Below are positions 1 through 10,203 of a DNA stretch of 64,000 bases, piece by piece. Made by a program: the position numbers and the translations under genes. How positions within the stretch are numbered: the first letter of the stretch is position 1; the number at the start of each line of letters is the position of its first letter. Source of the stretch: Hyaloscypha bicolor E. Taxonomy: Eukaryota > Ascomycota > Leotiomycetes > Helotiales > Hyaloscyphaceae. The notes beneath the pieces are model-generated. The model saw nothing but the letters and a program-made list of their open reading frames with translations. It ran no database searches and was not told the origin of the DNA. The DNA lies in assembly GCF_002865645.1 (NCBI RefSeq), contig NW_020194638.1:868001-932000 (forward strand), written 5' to 3'.

Positions 1-344
1 TAAGTCCTCTGCTGGTTCCTCCGTTAGTGGGAGCTGCCAAATGGGCGACCGAGTAGCGCCTGGCCACAGGGACTTCGTAGCGAGGCCCGTTCTTCACGTT
101 AACGGGGCGAATTGCGCCTAGGCAACTGCAACGCCTTGCGCTGCGCCTCACCGTCACCGTGGTGCTATCCGTCAACTTCCAAATCCCATATATCGGTGAA
201 GTCAGGATGAGGCTGCTCCAATATATGTCGTAACAGAATTTATCTGATCGCAATGCGACATCATTCGTTGCCAATCTCCATTTAGTTCCTTGCACTGTAA
301 CGTAGTGCTTGTGGTATAGTATTATCGTACTGCGCCTCTAGAAT
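1..344. other. 5' flank of the first ankyrin gene
   Basis: No coding signal is visible. The stretch is the upstream region of the ankyrin gene that starts at 345 and would hold its promoter and leader. The last 40 bases are AT-rich, but I could not single out a TATA box with confidence. Confidence 0.5.
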
Positions 345-2723
345 ATGGACCCCCTCTCTATTGCGGCAAGTATCGTTGCCCTCGTTGGGGCCGCGAAGGG
401 CTCAGTGGAAGGCTTGAAGAAACTACGACGATTCTACAAGTCTCCAGCAGAAATCGATGCTCTCATCAACGAGATCGAGGATCTCCGCCTCTTGATTGTA
501 GATATTGACATAACTCAACACGAGCACACGTTGTGCACGGATATTCCTGCACTCTCGAAAATCCTAAACGATGCCAAAGAACAGCTGTTTAGGCTTGATG
601 AAATAATGGAGCATCGATTAAGGCCGCACGGAAGCTCCTCTAGAATTGCTTGGATGAGAGAGAGCTCCAAGATTACTGGTATCCGCTCTTGCGTCAGAGA
701 GATCAAGTCGAACTTGGTTCTACTCCTAGTCAGATTGAGTACGACACAGGGATACAGGAACTTGTGAGTAGATATTTAATTGGATTGTATCAAACGACAT
801 CGCACGTATTCTCTAACCGTTCCATTTACAGCTCATGTCTTGGCCGTGTTGAGATATCACTTCAACAGATATCACTTTCGACACAAAGCGTACTCGTCAA
901 GCAAGACTCTCTTGAAGAACGATTTCGGGATCTTTTTGAAGCATCCCAGAGTATCCCTCCCAGAAGCAGCTCAACCAGCAGCTTATCCAGCGTTGCCCAA
1001 GATGCCCGCGCACAAATTTCACCGAGGTCTGGCCAGAGCTTTGTTGAAATACAAGCAGCACGATATGTCGATCACAATTGTGACAGATGGTGCAAGTGTG
1101 CATGCCACTTGAAGAAGAAATGGGCATCTCCTCAGGTTTTAGACCTCGTCGTTGGCCAGTTACTGCTTGGTTACACAGGTTTCATACGTCCTCGTCAGAA
1201 ATGCACAAAGCACTCCTGCCGGCAACAGTCGGATTTGAAAACTCAAGTCACGTATCGCTTCCCTTCATGGTTCGTGTCACTGAGCATCTCGGTAATGATA
1301 GCGAAGAGGGCAATGCAGACGCCTGAAATGCTTGTCCGAGTCCTCAGAGTTAGGCCCTATGGATCTACCGATCTTTTCCGCTTTGCTACGCATGGCAATA
1401 TCGAGAAACTGCAGGATCTGTTTAACAAGGGCGAAGCGCCTCCTTGGGACGTTCAGCCCGATGGCCGCAATGCACTGCACGTAAGCTGATCCGCATCGAA
1501 GTCATATATCGTTCTCTACGCTGACTGAAGATAAGTTCTCATTTGGAGAGTACAACTTAGACACGTGCAGATTCCTGATCAGTAAAGGTGTAGACGTGAA
1601 CTTCGAAGATCAGAACCAAATGTTGAAATCCCCACTGTCGCATCTATTGCAATACTAACATCGGTTTAGGAGCGCTCTTTCACACGCATGGGACGGAGTT
1701 CTCAGCCGCGTTGCAAAGCGCGGAGAGCCCGTCGCAACTATGGAGCAGTTGCGGGAGCTCTTCGGGGACAGCGACTACATTGAGTCACAGCGCTTCAACA
1801 AGCTGCACAGACTTGTAATCGGTCTCGATCACGGCGATTTGGAGGCTACGCTGCGCGAAGGGGATTTCGACGCCGACGACACTGACACCCATGGGCGGAC
1901 GCCCCTCTACTGGGCCGCGTCTCGGGGTGATTTCGCAAAAGTTCGCCTGCTGCTCGATTACGGCGCATCTCCTAATGCAGGCTTGAGCGTCATCACAGGT
2001 GTAGTGCACCATTTTGAGTTCGAGAGAAACTCCCTCGGTTTCACACACTTCAGCAGACTTGCGGTTGCCAAGATGCTCGTTGAGGCTGGGGTTGATGTGA
2101 CGGTCAAAGAGAACGATGGGTATACGCCGCTTCATGCCGCTGCGAGACACTCTGAGGGACATGAGTTCATCAAAATGCTGCTTGAGAAAGGGCTTGATCC
2201 CTCAGTGCACAATCTGTATGGACAGACGCCGCTACATGACGCGTGTGGCCGGAATCATGTCAAGTGTGTTGCAGTGCTGATTGAGAATGACGCAGATATC
2301 GACAAGACTCATGGCCCATCGAGACCCCCTATTTTCGACTCGATTGACAGGTATAGTTATGAGTGTACAGAGCTATTGCTGAATGCAGGTGCGAGCCTGA
2401 AGTTTGTGGATGTGCAAAGAAACAGTCTTACAATTCTACACTGGTTGGCTAAACACGGTGACAGAAGAACATGGCAGATATTCGGATCTGTGGACTTGGC
2501 AGGCTTGGACTCAGAACAGAAAAGTGCGAATGGAGAGACGGCGATCCAGCTTTTTGATCGCGAGCGTCCGGGCGCAGAATCAGGTATGCGGGAAGCTTTT
2601 ATGGTGCTTTTAGACCGTGTCAGAAATTGCAACGGTTCGAAGGAGGCTTCGCCGGATATTCAGATAGTTGGTATTGATCATGTAAATATTCCAGGAGCTT
2701 GGATTGACGAGCCCGAGACTTGA
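345..2723 (+). CDS. Ankyrin-repeat protein with fungal STAND-type N-terminal domain
   Basis: Four exons: 345-763, 832-1480, 1536-1621 and 1670-2723. They are joined by GT..AG introns of 68, 55 and 48 nt and give 735 residues in frame. Residues 1-140 begin MDPLSIAASIVAL, the usual start of the helical fungal N-terminal domain found on NACHT and ankyrin proteins. About residues 217-300 carry a cysteine-rich block (C..C.C.CH, then two more Cys and a YRFPSW motif) that I have seen only in fungal ankyrin proteins. Ankyrin repeats run from about 350 to 640, with good TPLHAAA and TPLHDAC motifs. No NTPase domain is present, so it looks like a receptor-like relative of NLRs without the switch module. 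It probably acts in intracellular protein-protein recognition; the ligand is unknown. The next genes are also of recognition type (BTB, HET, NLR). The start was chosen because the family motif begins exactly at this Met. Confidence 0.85.
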
Positions 2724-3148
2724 TGCCGGGCGAAGGGGGTAAGGAGCAGGGGGTGGCAATACACTTATCAGGTGAAAGCCTAGAACGAATGTTGCGGACT
2801 TTGTTCAGAGTCGTAAGGGAGAGGGAGTCTCTTGGTTAGCTCCCCCTGGTGGATCTGGCTGCTCCGTTCAGCGCAACTGGCTTGGAAAAAGAGCTATTAC
2901 GAGAAGCCGATGTTGAGGTGAAGCCGGTCATGAAGTTCCGCCATGCCATGAGTTATGGTGGTCAGCGGCCAATTTTAGCTACAACCCAGCCTAGCCAAAG
3001 CCGGCTTCTAGTAGGCTGGATGAGAACCAACGATGAATCCCGGTATACAGGCCAAAGAGGATCCTGGTTTTTGAGAATGGGTAAAAAGTTTCATTGGATT
3101 GAAAGGATTTGCACTGCCTCGAATACGGAGTAATCTCAGATACGACGC
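2724..3148. other. Intergenic region downstream of ankyrin gene
   Basis: I see no convincing gene. A plus-strand open stretch at 2849-3133 lies in the same frame as the BTB relic that follows and could be its lost 5' part, but I recognise no BTB fold in it. Confidence 0.35.
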
Positions 3149-3856
3149 GTGTGCAAATGCAAGGTGTGCTGCATTGTGAGGCCACCATGTATCGAAATCG
3201 AAGAATTTTGCACCAGTTACTCTCTTGCAGACCAGCAGCCGCAGATTTCCTCTCGCGGTAATGAACGTACGGTACGGGTATTGTTAAGAAGTTCCGTCTG
3301 GTGCCTGACCGGGAGTGCAGATACATGGAAAGAGGTACAACTACTTGGAGCGAGGAAAAAGTAACTTGCTGAGAGCAGTGGTGAGGTCCTTCTTGCTCAT
3401 GCTTCCTTATATGTCTTAGCGGAAAAGTGGGGAGCCAACAGTCTAAATTTGTTGGTTCTATCCAAGCTCCACCAAACTCTAAGCACGCTCCGCCTCGACG
3501 CGTCAAAGGTTCAAGAAGTCATCGATCTTGCGCGGTACGCATACTTGGATGGTTCGACACCAGATTTAGAAACTGAGATCGATAAGTTGAGAAAGTTAAT
3601 CTGCCTCAACATAGCTGCCAACGTCGAAGTACTCTCAGAGCATACTTTGTTTGTGGATTTTATTGAGGGTGGGGGCGCTTTTGTGTGGGATCTTTGGAAG
3701 CGCGTAGTGCCTAAGAAGCCTAGAGTAGCGATCGAAATCGGCTTCAGTCCAACACTCCATGTTTTTCATGTTTTGCGCCACAGTTCTGAGACAGCCCTGC
3801 ACTGGTTCACTACTTCCACCTCTGGATCTCACAGCCGCGAACGTCAGCTTAGTTAG
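3149..3856 (+). pseudogene. BTB/POZ-protein relic (C-terminal half)
   Basis: After an in-frame TAA at 3362-3364, the frame reads into a typical fungal BTB-protein tail. It has LLAHASLYVLAEKW, then LSKLHQTL, a DLARYAYLD segment, and a VEVLSEHTLFVDFIEGGGAF segment, matching the helical region that follows the BTB fold in Pezizomycotina BTB proteins. Upstream, 3149-3361 is open in the same frame and could be the linker. The TAA is one C-to-T change from CAA. No recognisable BTB core is found, so this is a truncated, dead copy. Its last 130 nt overlap a dispersed repeat that recurs inverted at 7091. Homology is judged from motif memory only. Confidence 0.5.
3722..3790 (-). repeat. Inverted repeat copy 1 around the HET pseudogene
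   Basis: Read on the minus strand, these 69 bases align with 7091-7162 on the plus strand. There is an almost unbroken core, GAGTGTTGGACTGAAGCCGA, followed by CGATCGCTACT. Roughly 85% of positions match by eye. The two copies point toward each other across the broken HET gene. Confidence 0.75.
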
Positions 3857-4211
3857 GATTATTGGAACTTTTTAGAAACCAGCTTTTTGGCATCCTCCCT
3901 CCTATTCTGGTTTCTTTCACGCAGCAGTTGCTATAAATAATATGTGAGAATAATACCTAGAATTCTCTAGTGCATAAGAAAATAATTTAAGATAACCCCA
4001 ATTAAAGGAACCAATCTTAAGCTGAAGCAGTCGAGGGGAGGGTCCCTCGACTTACCATGAAGGTATACGGTAATAGAAGGGGGCATAGGCGGGTAAGTTC
4101 AGGCAACAGAATGATAGTAAACAGTCCGCCAGTCACTCATTTTCGGTAAAGAGGGGTTTTCTAATTCCGTCCGTTCTGAAACCTAAAGGCGTATTTCAAA
4201 CCATTGATCAT
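3857..4211. other. Intergenic, AT-rich
   Basis: This is the 3' flank shared by the BTB relic and the HET pseudogene. No open frame or structured element was noticed. Confidence 0.5.
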
Positions 4212-6721
4212 TCAAGTGAGAATAATCCCAGTCAGATCCTGATCCATAAGCATCTCCGCGGCCTCTCCTAGCATAATTCCATGAACATATGCCTCACCGA
4301 CTAAATTGAGCCGCCGTGGCTCGGACATCTTGGTGTTATTGTTCGGACAATTTCGTAGAAGCAGAGGTAGATTGAGCCCCGGGGCAATCCATACAGTATC
4401 TCCTACTTCCACGGACGCCGGTCCAAGCCCAAGACATCCAAGTTTAGTGGCGAACAAGCGGCGTCCACCGTAAGCATTCGAATAAGCTAGAACGTATGGC
4501 CGAATCTCAAACGGAATCTCAATTCGGCCATTTGGTCGGGTTAAGGGGTTCTTGGAGTTTTTAAAGTACTCGTCAATCTCCTCGGCCGTCGGAATGCACT
4601 TCTCCTCTCTAGAATCTTTGCTTAGTATTTCCTTGAGCTTCGTAAGGATGTGCCTCATTCAGTCAAAATGTTTGCCGTTGATACTCCTAGTCAACGGCGG
4701 CATGGAATTTCGGAGCTCTGCCATTGCGCTTTCATCGGGACCGCGGCTCTGAGGGCCGGTATAGCTCTCGGCCCGCATGTACAAAGACGAGCGAAGCAGA
4801 CCGTAAAGTGTAATAGAGTTCTCTCTAGTGGCCTCTTCATCCCGGAACGCCATTTCTGGTGCTTTACAAATCATTGCAGAGATGAAGTGCTTGAACATAC
4901 TATGAAACTCGGATGGGGCAGGTGAGTTGTTCTCAAGGTCCATGTTCGCACAGAGCGTCCTCCATAACACTTCCGCAGGAGACTGGTTCAGGTTGTTGTA
5001 GCAGTCGCTTGTCCTGATAGCTTGAAGAAGATCAAACCAGTTTTCATCCAACTCGATTTTTTTGTTTGGACCATTCAACGGCCGTGGCGCTGCTGTCTGT
5101 ACTATAGCATCAACACAAATACTCTCTAGACCCAGTTCGTTCCATTCTAAAAAAGTGTTGAAGATCGATTTTCCTTTATGGAGGTCCCCTAATGCGGAAA
5201 AGCACTTGCTGAACAGGTGGTTGGTGCCAGGAAGGCTGAAGTCCGGGACCCAAGATGGTAGGACAGGAATATGTCTCATTGATTTGTCCTGGACATAAGA
5301 CAACGCCTTGACACTGTCCATCTGACTCATGAGAAGCTTAGTAAAGCCTGCATAGCATTGTTCCACAGGAATGCTGTAATCTGGTCTTATCATGTGTTTC
5401 AGATTTGGGTCAAGAGAAGACAGGGATCGGAGAGCGTAAATACTGGCCCTTGGATCGGTAGCTCGAAAGGGGAATGTCATGTTGATGAGACGATCAAGCT
5501 CAAAGTGTTTGCTAAGATTGGCTTTCCCGGAGTCTTGTAGGTCGCGTACTGCCTCCTTTAAATCGCTTATGGCCAAGAAGTGAAACTCAATACCAGAGGC
5601 GATTTCTTCGATGGGAACGTATACGTTGGATGAGTCCTGGACTAGTACTTTATCTCGCGAGCAGATTACTGCTTCAACTGCCTGTAGATTGTTCCATCCC
5701 ATGTCTTTATTACCACAGTACATAATTATGCCCGCCGCAAACACCGCTTCTTGTATCACCCAACTCGACGGAACCATTGCCGAAGGAAGATAGAGGTTAA
5801 TGCATTCCACTCTTCCTGAGATATGAATGGCACAGAAAATTTCGCGTAATCTTCCGGGCTGTATGTGCGGTATGGGATGAGATTACTGTCCGAAAATTCT
5901 TTTGCGGAACCAGCTAGCTTAGAAATGGTGGAGAGTGCCATATCAGTGTATTGGTCCTCTTCTCCAAGCCAAATGATTGTGTAAATTGCCAGAGAATAAA
6001 TTTGATTCATGATCCGAACTTGAGTCTCTCGCTCTTTATGGTTCGTCTGGTCGATACAGATAGCATCGATCCAAATGTAAGTGCCTGAATATTCGATAAC
6101 AAACTCTGGGATATCCTTCACCAGCTCTTGGATATCCTCCGTCCTACACGTCCTCAACAATTCAGCTATATCTTCGTGATTATTTACAGCAGCTAAATCT
6201 TCTGCAGTATAGCTATCGTTGTCTTTCAGATCCAATATTGCCCCAGCCTTAATCAGGATATACACGGTCTCCAGCATTCCATTGTTGGCAGCATAATGAA
6301 GAGGGCTCCGAGCCATATTATCTTGCACATTGACATCGACGCCCTGCCCGGCATACATATGTACTATAGTATGATTTCCTGATGCTGCTTCATCGTGAAG
6401 GAGATGCTTTCCAGTGTCTGCACGAATTCTACCACGAATACTGCGAACCCAATTGGTGGGTGCTTCGCACAAAAAGTGGTAGAGTTTTTTTTGGATCTTG
6501 AGGATTTTCCCGTCGCATTTGATGTCGACCAAGTCTTCATATTCGGCACTATGAGCCTTGAAGCTGTCTTCGAATCCGTTGCCTTTGGCGTGTGGATTCC
6601 CCCACGTGTAGGAAAGACAATGGAACGGAGGTCGTTCGGGCACAGTTCGATCTCGGCGGTTGTAAGGAGATGTCCACGGTTCTGGAGCCAAATCGACGAC
6701 CTTGATAGAGATATTGATCAT
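4212..6721 (-). pseudogene. HET-domain protein with ankyrin repeats inserted in the HET domain; frameshifted
   Basis: Read from 6721 downward. Residues 33-43 give the first HET box (FHCLSYTWGN) and 67-88 the next strand and helix. Residues 91-212 are an insert with two ankyrin repeats (RSPLHYAANNGMLETVYILI). The HET domain then resumes with YIWIDAICIDQ and IIWLGEE. At about 5763-5768 one base appears to be lost: the conserved WFRRVWVIQEA motif runs ...RRV in one frame and WVIQEA in the next. At 4659-4661 a TGA interrupts the frame, followed directly by an in-frame ATG. The canonical C-terminal region (RRLFATKLGCLGLGP, then VWIAPGLNLPLLLR and LVGEAYVHGIM) follows to 4212. An intron of 78 nt (about 4626-4703) could remove the TGA, but nothing obvious rescues the frameshift. 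Intact HET proteins mediate heterokaryon incompatibility and cell death. Confidence 0.8.
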
Positions 6722-7476
6722 GCCATTTTCGTCGTTGCCATGTCAAAGTTGGAGAAGGCAGCGGGGAGTGACTAAATGTCCAATCCGTTTGCACGCTCAT
6801 CTCTAATTTTATGAAGACAGAATTCTAGAGGGATTGCCCGAACAGTGATGGAGGAGTCTAAAAGATCAGAATATAAAGCAGAGCGGGTTGTGAGACATCT
6901 GCAAGCCTCAGGCAGCCACCAGCTGATAGCATCCTGGAAAGCATGCCTCTCGCCTCGTGTCTTCACCGGAACTCACCTATGCTACGAAAAAACAATCCTG
7001 TCGAATTTTGCTATTTTGTTAGCAAACTGCTCCCCTCAAGAACTGTGCGACGGAGGCTTAGCTGGCTATAAAGGTACTGTACTAGTCTTTCTCGGAATTG
7101 TTGCGCAAACATTTAAAAACATAGAGTGTTGGACTGAAGCCGATTTTCGATCGCTACTGCCGAGGAAGCTGGTTTGGATCGACATATTCTTCTCAAGCAT
7201 CATATCTCTAATTTTACAAAACAAGGTGACTTTGCTGTCTTGGTTGCTTACCTTACCTGTTAGCCAGTGTTCCCAATCTCCAACATCTTTTCATAGTCTT
7301 TACCGAGCCAGGTTATTGGAGGACGGAACAGAAAGCAATTCGGAGAATGCTAGAGGATTCTTTCGAGAACGAGGATAATGCTATTCTGCAGAGCCTCGAG
7401 ACACTGCAATTTGCAGTGCTCTGCGTCAGTCCATTTGCCGTTCCTCTCCTCCCATTGAACTAACACATCCTTTCAG
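6722..7476. other. Upstream of HET pseudogene; no intact gene
   Basis: A 177-codon plus-strand frame at 6845-7378 has no recognisable motif and includes the dispersed repeat at 7091-7162. I do not regard it as a gene. The end of the stretch, from about 7300, may be a decayed 5' exon of the relic that follows. Confidence 0.4.
7091..7162 (+). repeat. Inverted repeat copy 2 around the HET pseudogene
   Basis: Partner of 3722-3790 in opposite orientation, about 3.3 kb away. It shares the core GAGTGTTGGACTGAAGCCGA. The ends of a longer element could not be fixed by eye. Confidence 0.75.
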
Positions 7477-8365
7477 ATACCAGTGCTGTTAGTGATCGCG
7501 AGTATGATCTCCAGCTGGAATGCATTCTCCCATTCATGCGACTTAATAACATTCGATCAGTGCACACACTCGCAGCACATACCTTTAATGACATCAATGC
7601 TCTGCCACCAGACATGCAGCCTTACATGAAGAGTTCCGGCATTACGCATCTACCTCTCGACGAAGCAGATCTCGGCGAAGCAGCCCTCGACATTCAACAT
7701 CGTTACTACAAAGATCAAAGGCATGCTGCTAACCCGTATGCCTCCCTAGATTTTCGATTACCTTCCTACATCTGGAACTCTGAACATTCAATTCGACCAC
7801 TCGAGACGCGATTTTGATAGGTTCATTGAGGGAGTTCGCGGCCGTGAGTAATCGACGCCGCGGCGCTATGTGGCCACTAGAAATGAGTTCCAGCGCCAAT
7901 TCAAACGGTGAACACTCTCCCACCAAACTTAGAAACGTTGAATCTCAGGGTAATACTCCGGCGAGGTGATGCAGGGCTGCCCACTGAATCGGGACCGCCA
8001 TCCAAAATTGATAATATCCTGTGGGTGTCGCACTTCATAGGTCTCGTCCGAAATGTAGGGAAGAAGCTACCGTCCCTCAAAAACATCGGCATCCTGATCC
8101 AGGGCCGCGACTGGCCGGAAGCCGAACACAGCTTCTTGTTCCAGGACATTGTTGAAGAATGCTCGAATGCATGCTTGAAACTGAAAGGTTGAAGATGAAC
8201 CTTTCGGCACGAAACTGCCATATTTCAAAGCGCAAACGAAATATTGATGGCTTGGCCGAGACCACTGGTATCAATGGATGCCTACGAATTACTTACAATA
8301 GAGGAAATGTTCAAATATTTGACGTTCGAATACAGAGAAGCTGCTCTCACCTCCGCATGGAATGA
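7477..8365 (+). pseudogene. F-box/LRR-like protein relic
   Basis: After a plausible acceptor (CCTTTCAG, 7469-7476), the frame reads REYDLQLECILPFM, then a VHTLAAHTFNDINALPPDM segment, and at about 7908 LPPNLETLNLRVIL. This style of sequence is seen in fungal F-box/leucine-rich proteins. The frame is broken at 7810-7900, where a neighbouring frame carries DFDRFIEGVRG. Two TGA codons at 8190-8198 split off a last open segment that ends WNDSS at 8365. No F-box was found upstream. The exact family is uncertain; the sequence looks like the remains of a real gene, not random open frame. Confidence 0.4.
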
Positions 8366-10203
8366 TTCATCATGATGTGGTTTACGACTGTACCAGATCA
8401 TCGTAACCTTTCTTCCGCTCCTCCTCCACTTCTCAACCACCACACCCACATCCACGAATCTCTCCTTTCATTCCTTATAACTTCAGACATTCCCCATCAC
8501 GAAGCACGAGCAAAACCCAATCTATCTCATCTCAATCCTCCCATTCAGCCGCGCAATCCTCCAATTGGATCGCACCCGACCAGTTCACGAATCGAATCCG
8601 CACCGGTCCCCACCTCCGCGCCACATGCAGGGGTTTGCAAAGGGGGGGGGGGGGAGTACCGCGTTTCAACGGCCCCTTTCTGTTGCACATCGAGTCGCCA
8701 CGGCTTTGTCGTTTTTTGTTGCATGTCGGCAGGACTCCTGAGAGCGGCTAGGAAATCCCGAAATGCCGGTGTTTGAATCTTTGCTGTGAGTTGGGAGCGG
8801 AGTGCATCATGTGATTTAGAATATATGGCGCGAACCGTCACCTTCTATGGCCACAGGAGCAGAGTCTTCACACCCAAACCAGGCGGAATAAAAGCTTACA
8901 CAACATTCAACTCCTGCAGAGCGTCGTTCCCGAACCTTTGTTTTCTGTATGTGAGTCGAGAGCCGCCACCTTGAAAATATACACAATCTGCTTCGAATGA
9001 ATGCTCCGACGTCCCATGTACTTCGACCTCGATTCCGATATAGTGCAGTTCCAAAGGAGAGAGACGATGATTGCTTCAATCTGTATGCGGCCCGTATCAC
9101 CAAAGAGGAGCAGGCAAGAAAGCTCGCATGATACGATTTGCCTCTCGCCCACGAATTCGGAATAGTGAAATGGATAACCCGGCGGGAATCAGAATGGGGA
9201 CGTACGAGCTGCGCAAACTATTTGATTGCATTCCCAGCATCCAAGAGTTTGTGCTTTGTTGGTACGATGACGGTACACTAAAAAGGAGGACGGCTGCTTT
9301 CGCCACAGCCTAGGAGACGGAATGCGAACCCCCTTGACAGTTGGCAGGAACGCCTAGCCCTGAGCAATAGGCGTTGCTTTCAAACAGGAGACCGAAGGTC
9401 ACCCAGTTGAAGGTTGACCCAAAGTTTTATTTGTATTATGTGGAAGAAGGCTTGCTGAGTGCGTTCGCATCTGGAAAGATTGGGAAGCAGATGTGAAGAG
9501 GAGAACGTTGTCCCGGCAAAATCACGTCACAGGACTTCTAGCATGAGGAGGACGAGGACAAGATCGCGTCTCGAAAGTTAATTAAAGCAGTCGGCAATGC
9601 ATTCGGAATTAACTCAGACAAGGAAAATGCATCTCTCTAGGAAGTTTTCAAGAATTCTCGGGCTCAACTACGTAATAACCTTACCCCGCCCCCTATTTCT
9701 CGCTTGACTTCCCCTGTCCACTCCACGTAACAAAACAACCGTAATCACGTTTCTTCGAATACTTACCTATGCTCCAAAATGTTATGCAAGCGCAATATGT
9801 GGAGGTATTGTCACAAATATATGTTATTCGCCATGCCATCCGGAGACTAACAAGTGCTTGATATCTGAACACGAACTTGGACATTGGCTTGAAGTGGTAA
9901 TTGGCTGGAGTATTCTGCATGATGTGGCTGCTCATACATCAACCTTATTGGTCTGCTCTGAACCAGGCTCGTTTGGTCAAGGTGCCTTGCTGCCATGGCG
10001 AATCTGCACAAGGCATCCTTCTGGGCGAAATCAGCCCAATAGACCCCAAGTCTCGGGAAATTAGGCACCAAGCGTCGTTACACAATGGTCAGTTCGGCCA
10101 GCAAATTTGCTTCTCGTTTCTTCCGCACGCCGCTCATCAATCATCGCACTCATCAAACGAGCTCAACATTCAATGCCACTTCCCCTATATCGGTTTAAGG
10201 ATT
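8366..10203. other. Gene-poor interval upstream of the NLR gene
   Basis: Nothing recognisable is encoded. It contains a run of 13 G at 8642-8654 and one copy of the direct repeat that flanks the NLR gene (9681-9753). Several overlapping open frames exist on both strands, but none has motifs or consistent composition. Confidence 0.45.
9681..9753 (+). repeat. Direct repeat, upstream copy flanking the NLR gene
   Basis: Aligns with 15559-15636. The shared stretches are CCCCCTATTTCTCGCTT, ACTTCCCCT versus GCTTCCCCT, then an AAACAAnCnTAATC segment, at roughly 75-80% identity by eye over about 75 bases. Same orientation, 5.9 kb apart. Confidence 0.65.

Noticed and set aside
2991..3506. 171-codon minus-strand frame
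   Set aside because: Opposes the BTB relic and has no motif.
4659..4661. TGA as a selenocysteine or programmed readthrough codon in the HET gene
   Set aside because: Ascomycetes lack selenocysteine insertion, and the gene is also frameshifted; decay or splicing explains it better.
6845..7378. 177-codon plus-strand frame
   Set aside because: Overlaps the dispersed repeat and the HET 5' region; no motif.
8642..8654. 13-G run as a quadruplex control element
   Set aside because: Single run without neighbouring G tracts or a gene nearby; likely a simple homopolymer.
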